Numbered from the stretch's first letter, positions 35,002 to 45,614 are shown. The stretch is DNA of 64,000 bases from Saprospiraceae bacterium (GCA_028280415.1 JANQLV010000032.1:1-64000); one strand, 5' to 3'. Numbers and translations: made by a program. The notes: generated from the letters alone by a model not told the origin.

Positions 35002-36303
35002 ATGAAATATGCACCGATCAATCCTGATCTGTTTCGGTTAAATAGGAGGCGATTCACTAAACAACTGAAACCAAATTCAATTGCCATCTTTCAGTCTAAT
35101 GACCTGATGCCGCGTAACGGCGATCAATTCTTTCCTTTTCGACAAGATTCAGCACTTTTTAGTCTCTGTGGTTTAGATCAGGCAGAAACCGTATTGGTGC
35201 TATTTCCGGATTGCGTCAAAGAAGGCTTTCACGAAATCGCTTTTATCAAGAAAAGTGATCATTATTCCAAATTGTGGGAAGGACACAGATATAGTAAAGA
35301 AGAAGCCAGGGCCATATCGGGCATCCAGAAAATTTATTGGCTGGATGATATGGAAAATATTTTGCATGAACTAATTCTGCTTTCGGAAAGGATTTATGTA
35401 AATAATAATGAAAATGATCGCTTAATTACAGAAGTAAGTTCCAGAAATCTGAGATTTACTAATAAACTAAGAGCACGTTATCCCGGTCATGAATACCATC
35501 GATCACAGCCAATTCTTAAAAAAATGGCGATGATCAAATCCAAATATGAGATCGAACTTATCCAACAATCCTGTAGTATTACTGAAAAAGCTTTCAACCG
35601 AGTCCTGGAATACGTCCGCCCGGGGGTCATGGAGTATGAAGTCGAAGCAGAGATTAGCCACGAATTTCTGATCAACCGAGCTAACGGGCACGCTTATCAT
35701 CCAATCATTGCCAGTGGAAAAAATGCCTGCGTTTTGCATTATGGTGCAAATAATCAGGAATGTAAAGACGGAGAGGTTTTATTACTGGATTTTGGAGCGG
35801 AATATGCAAATTATGCCGCCGATCTTACTCGATCAATTCCGGTTAACGGGCAATTTACGCCACGACAGCGAGCAGTTTATGATGCCGTACTACGCGTTTT
35901 ATACGAAGCTATTCAAATGCTGGTCCCCGGAGCGAGTCTTGAAGAATACCATCAGGAAGTTGGAAAACTGATGGAAAGTGAATTATTGCAACTCGGCCTC
36001 CTGGATAAAACAGATATCAAAAATCAAGATAAGGACTACCCGGCCTATAAAAAGTATTTTATGCACGGGACATCCCACCATTTGGGGCTGGATGTACACG
36101 ATTTAAGCAATCGCTATGCCCCGGTACAGGCAGGCATGGTTTTCACCGTCGAGCCCGGAATCTACATCCCGGAGGAAAATCTGGGCATCAGACTTGAAAA
36201 CGATATTTTAGTGACGGATAATGGTCCTTTTGATTTGATGGAAAATATACCGCTGGAAGCAGAGGCAATCGAAGATATAATGAATGCCAATGTTTTGAGT
36301 TAA
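35002..36303 (+). CDS. pepP: Xaa-Pro aminopeptidase (aminopeptidase P)
   Basis: Metallopeptidase of the M24 pita-bread fold that removes the N-terminal residue before proline. The 433-residue protein has an N-terminal domain with RLNRRRFTKQLKPNSIAIFQSND, and the catalytic domain with metal ligands in LLLDFGAEYANYAADLTRS (both Asp), GTSHHLGLDVHD (His), VFTVEPGIYIPEE (Glu) and IRLENDILVTDNG (Glu). All five ligands are present. Cytoplasmic, no signal peptide. It starts at ATG 35002. A hairpin terminator follows. Confidence 0.96.
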   Translation: MKYAPINPDLFRLNRRRFTKQLKPNSIAIFQSNDLMPRNGDQFFPFRQDSALFSLCGLDQAETVLVLFPDCVKEGFHEIAFIKKSDHYSKLWEGHRYSKEEARAISGIQKIYWLDDMENILHELILLSERIYVNNNENDRLITEVSSRNLRFTNKLRARYPGHEYHRSQPILKKMAMIKSKYEIELIQQSCSITEKAFNRVLEYVRPGVMEYEVEAEISHEFLINRANGHAYHPIIASGKNACVLHYGANNQECKDGEVLLLDFGAEYANYAADLTRSIPVNGQFTPRQRAVYDAVLRVLYEAIQMLVPGASLEEYHQEVGKLMESELLQLGLLDKTDIKNQDKDYPAYKKYFMHGTSHHLGLDVHDLSNRYAPVQAGMVFTVEPGIYIPEENLGIRLENDILVTDNGPFDLMENIPLEAEAIEDIMNANVLS

Positions 36304-36334
36304 GAATAGTCTTTAGTCATTTTTATATGATTTA

Positions 36335-36370
36335 GGCCCTTTTTGTGTTTGGACAAAGAGGGCTTTTATT
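36335..36370 (+). terminator. Terminator after pepP
   Basis: GGCCCTTTTTGT (36335-36346) pairs with ACAAAGAGGGCT (about 36353-36364) with two G-U pairs, followed by TTTATTTT. It lies 31 bases past the pepP stop. Confidence 0.75.
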
Positions 36371-36378
36371 TTACCATA

Positions 36379-36446
36379 TGGATTCAGCGGGAGCTCTTCG
36401 GTAGATACCTTGGAGGCCACCAGCCCGGCAGCCAGAATGGATGCTT
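36379..36446. repeat. GC-rich intergenic patch, possible interspersed repeat
   Basis: About 65 bases between convergent pepP and atpC are clearly richer in G+C than the flanks. On the minus strand they translate, without a start codon, to a stop-free stretch reading AGLVASKVSTEELPLNPYGK. Similar spurious-looking peptides occur, as far as I recall, in intergenic annotations of this phylum, which would fit a dispersed repeat. Only one copy was noticed in this window. Confidence 0.35.
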
Positions 36447-36547
36447 AAGTTAAACTGGAATTTTTATCCCTTGAAACTTTATAAACTAAGCCGGGTGTAT
36501 ATCATGAAGTAGTTTAAAAACAGATAGATGGCTTATTTGCAAAAAAA

Positions 36548-36579
36548 GAGGGATAAAAAACCATCGTTCTTTATCCCTC
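36548..36579 (-). terminator. Terminator after atpC
   Basis: On the minus strand GAGGGATAAA (36579-36570) pairs perfectly with TTTATCCCTC (36557-36548) and is followed by seven T. It lies 20 bases past the atpC stop. Confidence 0.92.
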
Positions 36580-36598
36580 AGCAAAATGACTTAAGTGT

Positions 36599-36847
36599 TT
36601 ATTCTTGATATCCCTGTACCAACAGAGATATATTATTATTTAAAACTTCGATGAATCCTTTTTCGATAGAGAAAGTCCTGTTCTGGCCTCCTTCCATTTT
36701 CAATCGAACATTGCCAGCTCCAAGTGCTGAAACCAGCGGAGCGTGGTTTTTTAGTACTTCAAATTGTCCTCCGACTCCCGGAACCTTTACAGAGGTGATG
36801 GGACCTTCGTAAATTTCCTGATCGGGTGTTAAGACAGTAATTTTCAT
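36599..36847 (-). CDS. atpC: ATP synthase F1 epsilon subunit, short form
   Basis: Epsilon is part of the central stalk of F1Fo ATP synthase and can inhibit ATP hydrolysis. The product from ATG 36847 has 82 residues (MKITVLTPDQEIYEGPITSV) and contains only the N-terminal beta-sandwich, with PGVGGQFEVLKNHAPLVSALGAG. The C-terminal helical hairpin found in many bacteria (about 135 residues) is missing, as is usual in Bacteroidota, so helix-mediated inhibition should be absent. Another in-frame ATG two codons earlier (36853) is possible. It lies 29 bp after atpD. Confidence 0.93.
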   Translation of the reverse strand: MKITVLTPDQEIYEGPITSVKVPGVGGQFEVLKNHAPLVSALGAGNVRLKMEGGQNRTFSIEKGFIEVLNNNISLLVQGYQE

Positions 36848-36876
36848 AATCAATTGTTATTGTGATTGATAATTGA

Positions 36877-38430
<1,554 letters not shown>

Positions 38431-38445
38431 TTATAAAAAACGCTG

Positions 38446-38453
38446 CAAAGATA
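38446..38453 (-). promoter_or_regulatory. Candidate -7 element for atpDC
   Basis: Minus strand 38453-38446 reads TATCTTTG, the same octamer as before pheT, about 52-59 bases before the atpD ATG. No TTG is found 19-20 bases upstream. Confidence 0.45.
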
Positions 38454-38610
38454 CACCTTTTTTCTTATTAGAAAAGAAATTTTAAGCTTCTATTGCAATT
38501 ATATATCTTCACTTTTGAAATCATCCTAAAAACGATTGAGGATGTAGGCAGGTTTTATCATTAGCCCTTTTATTTTTCAAAAAAGTAGTTCATTCCAAAC
38601 CATCTAATTT

Positions 38611-39621
38611 TTGGTCACTAATCCTAAAATATCTATCCTTTTACCAGTTAAAAATGCAATGCCTTATCTGAGTGCCTGTTTAGATTCCATTCTGCAACAA
38701 AGTGAGACTAATTGGGAATTATGGGCCATTGATGATCACTCGACAGATGAAAGTTACAGGGTTTTACAAGAGTATGCCTTGAAGGATAAGCGTATCCAGG
38801 TCAGAACTAATAAAGGTCATGGTATCATCCTGGCACTTCGGCTTGCTTATTCTTGTAGTACGGGAGCCTTAATCAGCAGGATGGATGCCGATGATTTGAT
38901 GCCGCCGAAAAAATTGACTTTGCTAAAAGAAGGTTTATTAGCCAAAGGCCCCGGACATTTAAGCATCGGCTTAGTCGAATATTTTAGTGCCGATGAATTG
39001 GGTAATGGTTATATTAATTATCAAACCTGGCTAAACAATCTGAGTCTCCGGGAAAAGAACTATAGTGATATCTATAAAGAGTGTGTTATTCCCTCTCCCT
39101 GCTGGATGGTTTTCCGGTCAGACCTAGATGATTGTGGGGCTTTTCATCCGGATTTCTATCCGGAAGATTACGATCTCTGTTTTCGTTTTTACCAAAAGGC
39201 TTTGAAAGTTATTTGTATTCCACAAATTCTCCACCTTTGGAGAGATCACGCTTCTCGTACTTCCCGCAATGATCCCAATTATGCAGATATTCATTTTTTC
39301 GAATTAAAAATCAAATATTTCCTGCAACTGGATTATAAAAAAGATAAATCCCTAATACTCTGGGGAGCAGGCAAAAAAGGTAAAAAACTCGCAAAGCTGC
39401 TGAACGATTATAAAATACCATTCCACTGGATCACCGATAATTCCAGAAAGGTGGGAAAACATATTTATAATACAAAAATTGAATCGACAGAAATCGTAAA
39501 ATACGATACTTCACAACAGCTGATTATCGCTATTGCTGCGCCGAATGATCTGACGGCAATTACCCAAAAGTTAGAAAATGCTCAACTGTCCAAGTCCTCA
39601 GATTATTTTGTTTTTTGCTGA
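38611..39621 (+). CDS. GT2 glycosyltransferase with C-terminal Rossmann-like domain
   Basis: The 336-residue protein has a family 2 glycosyltransferase domain (ISILLPVKNAMPYLSACLDSIL, WAIDDHSTDES, RMDADD as the DxD metal motif, YPEDYDLCFR). From about residue 245 a separate segment begins, LILWGAGKKGKKLAKLLNDYKIPFHWITDN, which looks like a nucleotide-binding Rossmann domain and is followed by a short tail. No ATG precedes the first strand: an in-frame stop lies at 38605, so translation must start at TTG 38611. It transfers a sugar to an unknown acceptor and is the only glycosyltransferase in its vicinity; the next gene begins a different module 183 bp away. Confidence 0.85.
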   Translation: MVTNPKISILLPVKNAMPYLSACLDSILQQSETNWELWAIDDHSTDESYRVLQEYALKDKRIQVRTNKGHGIILALRLAYSCSTGALISRMDADDLMPPKKLTLLKEGLLAKGPGHLSIGLVEYFSADELGNGYINYQTWLNNLSLREKNYSDIYKECVIPSPCWMVFRSDLDDCGAFHPDFYPEDYDLCFRFYQKALKVICIPQILHLWRDHASRTSRNDPNYADIHFFELKIKYFLQLDYKKDKSLILWGAGKKGKKLAKLLNDYKIPFHWITDNSRKVGKHIYNTKIESTEIVKYDTSQQLIIAIAAPNDLTAITQKLENAQLSKSSDYFVFC

Positions 39622-39804
39622 TCCTTTTTATCGATTCGAAAGCATGGGGCCTTCCCATTTTTTATATCCGGTAATCCATCAATATTTTGAATAATAATTA
39701 TAAAAGAATTCTCCGAAAGGCGTATTATTGGGAAGGCTTATAGCCTGGTCCTGTTTGGAGACAAAACTAGTGATTAAACACTCCAGTTAAGATGGAAAAT
39801 ATCT

Positions 39805-41337
39805 ATGCTTTGGGATGAACTTGTAAAAGTAGCACTTATTGGAACAGATCGATCAAAGCTTTCGGAAGGCAGCCGGAAAGCCTTTTCTGGTATGGGAATA
39901 GATATATCAAAAGCACCAGAGCATATTGTACTGGAAAGCGCTGTTTTTTTATCCTTATTAAAAAAATCAACTACTGCTTCTAAAACATGGACCAAACCCT
40001 TACCGGAAAAAGCACCTAAAGAGACCGGGAAACAATGTTCTAAAAAATCACGCACTCACCTGAGGCTGATTCTAAAAGGAAATTATCCTGACCTTCTTCC
40101 GGAATTTGTAAGTCATCTGGTCCGAAACAATAAGTTACTACCACTTGATCTCATCCCAAGTTTGTTAAATCAAGCTATTGCAAACGAAGAACTCTGGGAA
40201 ACACTCCATCCTGCAATCGGCCAGCGTGGTAAGTGGCTAATCAGACAAAACCCGGAATGGGAAGTATTACTTTTCAAACCCGATGAGCGTATCTGGGAAA
40301 CCGGTAATCGATCTCAAAGACTCCACTTACTCAAAGCTTTACGGGAACAGCAATCCGGGAAAGCTGTTGAATTAATTCAGTCAACATGGAAAGAAGACGA
40401 TTTGCAAAGTCGGGTACAGTTCGTAAAAATGCTTAAATTCAAAGCCTCTGTGGCCGATGAAGCATTCCTGGAAGAATGTTTGGACAACCGCCGCAAGGAA
40501 ATTCGAAAAGCTGCTGCCAAAGTGCTTTCGACTATTCCCGAATCCAGGCTTTGTCAAAGAGTATTTGAGCAGCTAAAAACCTTGATTTCACTTAAACAAA
40601 AATCAAAGAAAGGAAAATTAAATATAAAGCTACCGGAAGAACTAACAGATCAGATGATCAGAGATGGTATTGATCCTTCCAGTCGCTGGTTTAAGGGTGG
40701 AGTCAAAGCGAGCAGATTAGGACAAATGATTGCTGTAGTACCTCCATCTTTTTGGGAAAGCTATTTTAAAAAGACTGTTTCTGAAACCTTGCAATTATTT
40801 GTAAAATCCGAATGGTCAGAACTCATCCTACAGGCAATAACCGAGGCGACAATCAGGCATAAAAACAGCCAATGGACAGAAGAAATCTTGCTTTTCTGGC
40901 TGGATAATTTTCAAAAAAACCACTGGCAATATTTTAACCCCTTACAGCTTTTTGATGTTGTTAATGAAGCGGTTTTCAATAAAGTAGCATTAATCAATAT
41001 TCAAAAGAAAAACAGTTTACTCGACGAAGAATCTCCCTTGACTTTATTACTAAGAAGTGTAGTTTTGCCCTGGCAAGATACTTTATCTAAAACTTTTATT
41101 CAGGCAATGCAAGCATGGATTGCCGGAGAGACTTCACATTACTGGAGTGGCTGGCATCTCAGACCCGTTCTAAAAAAAGCAGCATTACATACAAATCCTA
41201 AACTGTTCCAACAGCTTAGCCAGGGCTGGTCGTCGAATTCCTATGCCTGGAATAGCTGGGAAAAAGAAGTTGATGCTTTCTTTTCTATTTTAAAGTTTAG
41301 AAAGGATATGATTGAAGAGTTAGAAAAGAAAAACTGA
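39805..41337 (+). CDS. DUF5691-like helical protein, first gene of the MoxR module
   Basis: The 510-residue protein has MLWDELVKVALIGTDRSK at the start and LLNQAIANEELWETLHPAIGQRGKWLIRQNPEW at about residues 120-155, a pattern I associate with DUF5691. The rest is mostly alpha-helical, HEAT/ARM-like, with repeated LLKALREQ and KMLKFKASVADEAFLEECLDNRRKEIRKAAAKVL segments. No signal peptide or catalytic motif. It is followed, after 13 bp, by a MoxR AAA+ gene and then by a DUF5682-like gene, and probably acts with them as an adaptor or scaffold; that role is inference. Confidence 0.82.
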   Translation: MLWDELVKVALIGTDRSKLSEGSRKAFSGMGIDISKAPEHIVLESAVFLSLLKKSTTASKTWTKPLPEKAPKETGKQCSKKSRTHLRLILKGNYPDLLPEFVSHLVRNNKLLPLDLIPSLLNQAIANEELWETLHPAIGQRGKWLIRQNPEWEVLLFKPDERIWETGNRSQRLHLLKALREQQSGKAVELIQSTWKEDDLQSRVQFVKMLKFKASVADEAFLEECLDNRRKEIRKAAAKVLSTIPESRLCQRVFEQLKTLISLKQKSKKGKLNIKLPEELTDQMIRDGIDPSSRWFKGGVKASRLGQMIAVVPPSFWESYFKKTVSETLQLFVKSEWSELILQAITEATIRHKNSQWTEEILLFWLDNFQKNHWQYFNPLQLFDVVNEAVFNKVALINIQKKNSLLDEESPLTLLLRSVVLPWQDTLSKTFIQAMQAWIAGETSHYWSGWHLRPVLKKAALHTNPKLFQQLSQGWSSNSYAWNSWEKEVDAFFSILKFRKDMIEELEKKN

Positions 41338-41350
41338 AAAAGTTACAATC

Positions 41351-42451
41351 ATGGCGAAAAAACAAAAAAAAGAAAAAATTCTACGTCCACATGCGGAGGA
41401 TGCCTATGCCGCCGAGTTGGAAAAACTCAAAAAAATCGATAAGCGGCAAAAGCCTGCCAATTGGCAAATGTCTCCCTGGGCTGTAGTTACTTATTTAATG
41501 GGGGGGACACTCGATGATGGTACAGAAATAGAACCGAAATATTTTGGTAATCAACGATTGATTGAAATAGCCGTAGCTACCCTGGTTACCGATCGGGCCC
41601 TGTTATTGGTCGGTATTCCTGGAACTGCCAAAACCTGGGTTTCGGAGCATCTTTCCGCTGCTATCTGTGGCGATTCCAAATTATTAGTGCAAGGTTCTGC
41701 CGGGATGAATGAAGATGCCTTACGCTATGGCTGGAATTATGCTCAGTTGCTTTCCAAAGGGCCTTCTGTAGAAGCTATTGTTGCCAGCCCGGTGATGAAA
41801 GGCATGCAGGATGGAAAGATCGTCCGGATAGAAGAACTTACAAGAATTCCTTCCGACGTACAGGATGCCCTGATTACGATATTATCTGAAAAAGTACTTC
41901 CCGTACCGGAATTGAGTACGGAAATACAAGCTAAAGAAGGATTTAATCTCATTGCTACGGCTAATGATCGGGACAAAGGGGTAAATGAACTATCCAGCGC
42001 CTTGCGCCGACGATTCAATACTGTAGTCATGCCACTGCCAAAGACTTTGGATGAGGAAGTAAAGATTGTAAAAACCAGGGTTGAGAAAATCGGACAAGCA
42101 CTGGACATTCCTGCCCAGACCGCCTCCATTAAAGAAATCCAGCGGCTAGTTACTATATTCCGGGAACTCCGGTCCGGGGTTACTTCGGACGGACGAACCA
42201 AGCTGAAAACGCCAAGCAGTACCCTGAGTACAGCAGAAGCTATTTCAGTGATTAACAGCGGCCAAGCCCTTGCTGCGCATTTCGGGGACGGTGTACTCAA
42301 AGCCAATGATTTAGCCGCCGGTATTACGGGAGCAATTGTCAAAGACCCCATACAGGATAATATGATCTGGCAAGAGTATCTGGAAACAATAGTCAAAGAG
42401 AGAAAAGACTGGAAAGACTTATACCGCGCCTGTAAAGAGATAATCAACTAA
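41351..42451 (+). CDS. MoxR-type AAA+ ATPase
   Basis: A cytoplasmic AAA+ ATPase of the MoxR/RavA branch, which act as remodelling or chelatase-like chaperones. The 366 residues show Walker A GIPGTAKT (residues 88-95; the family norm is GxxGxGKT, here Ala replaces Gly before Lys), Walker B-like IVRIEELTRIPSDVQDALITILSE, sensor 1 with LIATANDRDKGVNELSSALRRRFN (Arg finger region). The gene is 13 bp after the DUF5691-like gene and only 1 bp before the next, so the three are translated as a unit. MoxR ATPases usually work with VWA proteins; none is encoded here. Confidence 0.93.
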   Translation: MAKKQKKEKILRPHAEDAYAAELEKLKKIDKRQKPANWQMSPWAVVTYLMGGTLDDGTEIEPKYFGNQRLIEIAVATLVTDRALLLVGIPGTAKTWVSEHLSAAICGDSKLLVQGSAGMNEDALRYGWNYAQLLSKGPSVEAIVASPVMKGMQDGKIVRIEELTRIPSDVQDALITILSEKVLPVPELSTEIQAKEGFNLIATANDRDKGVNELSSALRRRFNTVVMPLPKTLDEEVKIVKTRVEKIGQALDIPAQTASIKEIQRLVTIFRELRSGVTSDGRTKLKTPSSTLSTAEAISVINSGQALAAHFGDGVLKANDLAAGITGAIVKDPIQDNMIWQEYLETIVKERKDWKDLYRACKEIIN

Positions 42452-42452
42452 C

Positions 42453-44711
42453 ATGCATAGCGTTTTAGGCATTCGACATCATGGTCCGGGGTCGAGCAAA
42501 AGCATGCTCAAAGCCCTTGCTTCACTTCAGCCCGATCTGATTTTGATCGAAGGACCTCCCGATGCGGATAAACTGATCCAGGATGTTGAAAATATCCATT
42601 TAAAACCACCTGTTTCCATTTTGGTTTATGATCCAAAAAACCTGAGCGAAGCGGCCTATTTTCCCTTTGCAGTTTTTTCTCCCGAGTGGCAGGCCATGAA
42701 GTTTGCTTTAGCAAACAACATTCCGGCGCGTTTTATGGATTTGCCTCAATCTCTACACTTTGGTATCAATAAAATGAAACGGGAAAAGACTCAGATAGCC
42801 ATTGATGTTTTGCTGGAAAAGGAATCAGAATTATCCGATGCAGAAAAAGAGATGCAAAAAGACCCCATGGCTTTTGCGGCAAAAGCTTCCGGTTATAATG
42901 ACAGTGAGCGCTGGTGGGATGCCATGTTTGAAAAAAGTGATAACCCGGAAAGCATTTTTCCGGAAATCATTGAACTTATCGGCGCCATGCGTAAAAATCT
43001 CCCTCAAAAATCAAGAAGAGCGGAAAGACGCGAAGCTTTCATGCGCAATACCATTCGCAAAGTCATCAAAGAAGGCTTTCAAAATATCGCCGTTATTTGT
43101 GGGGCATGGCATGCTCCTGCCCTACAAGACCTGCATCATTATTCGATAAAAAGGGATAATGCTTTTTTAAAAGGAATAAAAAAAGTGTCTACCAAAGCAA
43201 CCTGGGTTCCCTGGACGTTCAACCGCTTATCCACACAAAGCGGATATCGATCGGGAGTAATTTCTCCTGCTTATTATCAACTGCTTTTCCACCATCCGGG
43301 AAATATAGTCCTTCACTGGATGGTAAAGGTGGCACAGCTACTCAGGCTTGAAGAATTAGACGCATCTTCCGCACACGTTATCGAAGCAGTTCGTTTAACT
43401 CATGCCCTTTCAGCAATGCGGAATCTATCCGTTCCGGGACTGGATGAAATGTTTGAGGCTGCAGTAGCTATTTTCTGTGATGGTTATTCATCCAAGATGG
43501 AACTCATTGAGCAGAAATTAATCGTTGGGGATGTTATTGGTACGGTCCCTCCGGAAATCCCGCTTATTCCACTCCAGCAGGATTTGGAAAAGACCATTAA
43601 GTCCGCGCTTTTAAGCAAGGAAAAGAATTCTACAGATAAAAAAGAAAAAGTACTTGACTTAAGGAAACCGAAAAACCTTCTGGCAAGCCACCTTTTACAT
43701 CGTTTGAATCTTCTGGGAATTCCCTGGGGAACACAGCAGCAAATTTCAAAACGGGATTATGGTTCGTTCAAAGAAATCTGGGAACTACAGTGGTTACCCG
43801 ATTTTGCCATTAATATTATCGAGGCCGGAATGTGGGGGAATACCGTTTATACTGCTGCCAGTAATTATGTAATGGCAAAAGCCCGGGAAGTTCAAATTTT
43901 GCCAGAATTGACCAGCCTGGTTCAGGCCACGCTTAATGCCGATTTATCCGAAGCCATACAGGAGATTGTCATTCATTTAAAGGATCTTTCCGCCTTAACG
44001 AAAGACATCCATAATTTAATGGAAGCGCTCCCGGCTTTGGTCAACGCTATCCGGTATGGGAGTACCCGAAAAATGGATCTTTCAGCGATCAGCCATGTCA
44101 TCGATAATATCATTCCCCGTATTTGTATCGGTTTACCTAATGCTTGTAGTTCCGTAGATGAAGACATGGCGCAGGAAGTATTCCAGCGAATAATTGCTGT
44201 TAACCAGTCTTTGAATATTTTAAATGATGATGCTTATTTAAAATCCTGGTACGAGGCCCTTTTTAAAGTCTCAAAAAACTCAGGCATCAAGGGATCGATT
44301 CGTGGCGGAGCTGTTCGTATTTTGTTTGATAAAGAATATTTCGATTTTAATGATACCGTTACCAGTATGAGATATGCCCTGTCTCCCGCCAATGATTCTA
44401 TGGATTCGGCTCAATGGCTGGAAGGTTTTTTATACGGCAGTGGATTACTGTTAATTCATCAACCTGCACTTTGGAATATACTGGATGAATGGATTGATGA
44501 TCTTCCTATGTCTCCCGTTTTTGAAGAAATACTTCCGCTTCTCCGGCGTACCTTCTCGGCCTTTTCTGTTCCGGAGAGACAGAAAATGATGCGTCTGGCC
44601 CATCTTGGCAATGCTGACCATTTGGAAAAAGCAACAAGTACTGAAATAGATTATGATCCCCAAAAAGCTGCTCAAGTGTTATCAGCAGCAAAAACGTTAT
44701 TGGGGCTTTAA
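42453..44711 (+). CDS. DUF5682-like protein with TraB/EreA/TIKI-type motifs
   Basis: The 752-residue protein opens with GIRHHGPGSSKSM (residues 6-18) and EGPPDAD (about 34-40). ERREAFMRN (191-199) is followed closely by CGAWHAP (from 216). The order GxxH ... E ... ERxxxM ... GxxH corresponds to the metal- and active-site motifs of the EreA/ChaN/TraB/TIKI fold, whose members are hydrolases or proteases. The remaining 500 residues are largely helical, without a known domain, and may bind substrate or the AAA+ partner. No signal peptide. It is the third gene of the module. Confidence 0.85.
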   Translation: MHSVLGIRHHGPGSSKSMLKALASLQPDLILIEGPPDADKLIQDVENIHLKPPVSILVYDPKNLSEAAYFPFAVFSPEWQAMKFALANNIPARFMDLPQSLHFGINKMKREKTQIAIDVLLEKESELSDAEKEMQKDPMAFAAKASGYNDSERWWDAMFEKSDNPESIFPEIIELIGAMRKNLPQKSRRAERREAFMRNTIRKVIKEGFQNIAVICGAWHAPALQDLHHYSIKRDNAFLKGIKKVSTKATWVPWTFNRLSTQSGYRSGVISPAYYQLLFHHPGNIVLHWMVKVAQLLRLEELDASSAHVIEAVRLTHALSAMRNLSVPGLDEMFEAAVAIFCDGYSSKMELIEQKLIVGDVIGTVPPEIPLIPLQQDLEKTIKSALLSKEKNSTDKKEKVLDLRKPKNLLASHLLHRLNLLGIPWGTQQQISKRDYGSFKEIWELQWLPDFAINIIEAGMWGNTVYTAASNYVMAKAREVQILPELTSLVQATLNADLSEAIQEIVIHLKDLSALTKDIHNLMEALPALVNAIRYGSTRKMDLSAISHVIDNIIPRICIGLPNACSSVDEDMAQEVFQRIIAVNQSLNILNDDAYLKSWYEALFKVSKNSGIKGSIRGGAVRILFDKEYFDFNDTVTSMRYALSPANDSMDSAQWLEGFLYGSGLLLIHQPALWNILDEWIDDLPMSPVFEEILPLLRRTFSAFSVPERQKMMRLAHLGNADHLEKATSTEIDYDPQKAAQVLSAAKTLLGL

Positions 44712-44737
44712 TTTTCTAAGATTAAAGAGAATAGAAT

Positions 44738-45517
44738 TTACTCTTCTTCGGTAGGATCGGCATCGGGCAGTTCTTCATCATCAGATAGCGTTAACCAAAA
44801 ATTATTGACACCAAGTCCGGGGGTACATTTGACTTTTTGCATATTGATGAGTTCAAGTAAAGCCAAAAAAGTAACAATGGCGTGGATTCTCGTTTCACAT
44901 TTTCCAAATAAATCTTCAAAATCCGTCTGCTTACCTTTTTTTACCTTGGTTAAAATAAAAACCTGCTGCCCGGGAACGGTATGGCTGTAAGCATAAACCT
45001 TGTGAACGGTTTTTCTCTGACGATCTTCCATCCGGGCCATGATCCGCTCGAAGGTTCTCATCAGCTTGAAAAGCGTTAAAGATTCCAGTTCCACATCGAC
45101 CAGGGCTTTTTCGGCAATTTTCTTTAACTCTTTGCTTGTATTCCCGCGCGGATTTTTATAAGAACGATCCTCTTCCAAAGAACGCATCTCATCCAGAATG
45201 CTCTTATAGCGCTTGTACTCCATCAGCCGGGCCACCAATTCCTCTCTGGGGTCAATTTCATTGCCTTCTTCATCTACCGGTTTCCGGGGAATCAACATTT
45301 TGGCCTTGATCCGCATCAAGGTAGCAGCTACCAGAATAAACTCGCTGGCAAGGTCAATATTCAAGGATTCCAGATGCCGGATATAATCCAGAAAATCATT
45401 GGTGATTTTAGCAATTGGAATATCGTGGATATCTAATTCATCCCTTTCGATGAAGAAAAGCAAAAGATCAAAAGGCCCTTCAAACTGTGGCAAGATGATG
45501 TTATATCCAGCATTCAT
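44738..45517 (-). CDS. scpA: Segregation and condensation protein A
   Basis: ScpA is the kleisin of the SMC-ScpAB chromosome condensin. The 259-residue protein begins with the classical FEGPFDLLLFFIERDELDIHDIPIAKITNDFLDYI and LDLASEFILVAATLMRIKAKMLIPR-type segments (here LNIDLASEFILVAATLM). The C-terminal winged-helix part follows, with KCETRIHAIVTFLALLELINM. Acidic tail. It starts at ATG 45517, divergent from the RsmI-like gene, and converges with the DUF5682-like gene (26 bp apart). scpB and smc are elsewhere. Confidence 0.96.
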   Translation of the reverse strand: MNAGYNIILPQFEGPFDLLLFFIERDELDIHDIPIAKITNDFLDYIRHLESLNIDLASEFILVAATLMRIKAKMLIPRKPVDEEGNEIDPREELVARLMEYKRYKSILDEMRSLEEDRSYKNPRGNTSKELKKIAEKALVDVELESLTLFKLMRTFERIMARMEDRQRKTVHKVYAYSHTVPGQQVFILTKVKKGKQTDFEDLFGKCETRIHAIVTFLALLELINMQKVKCTPGLGVNNFWLTLSDDEELPDADPTEEE

Positions 45518-45614
45518 AGCTCACAAAGATAGAGAAAAGTTTAGTATTTTGCGGGCAAATGAAGCCGCGATTTGTATTGGTGCTTTTAGTGTTAAATATT
45601 TAAAACAACATAGC

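Noticed and set aside
36313..36444. Gene remnant of an AMP-binding enzyme, because of the ELPLNPYGK string resembling an A10 motif
   Set aside because: The frame has no start, overlaps the pepP terminator and the match is one short string; a dispersed repeat fits better.
41743..42447. 234-codon open frame on the minus strand inside the MoxR gene
   Set aside because: It is fully antisense to a clear AAA+ gene, its translation has no recognisable domain, and the codons mirror the sense strand.
45399..45614. Upstream extension of the RsmI-like protein into scpA
   Set aside because: The extra residues do not resemble the family and the first 119 bases are antisense to the start of scpA; TTG 45615 fits homologues.
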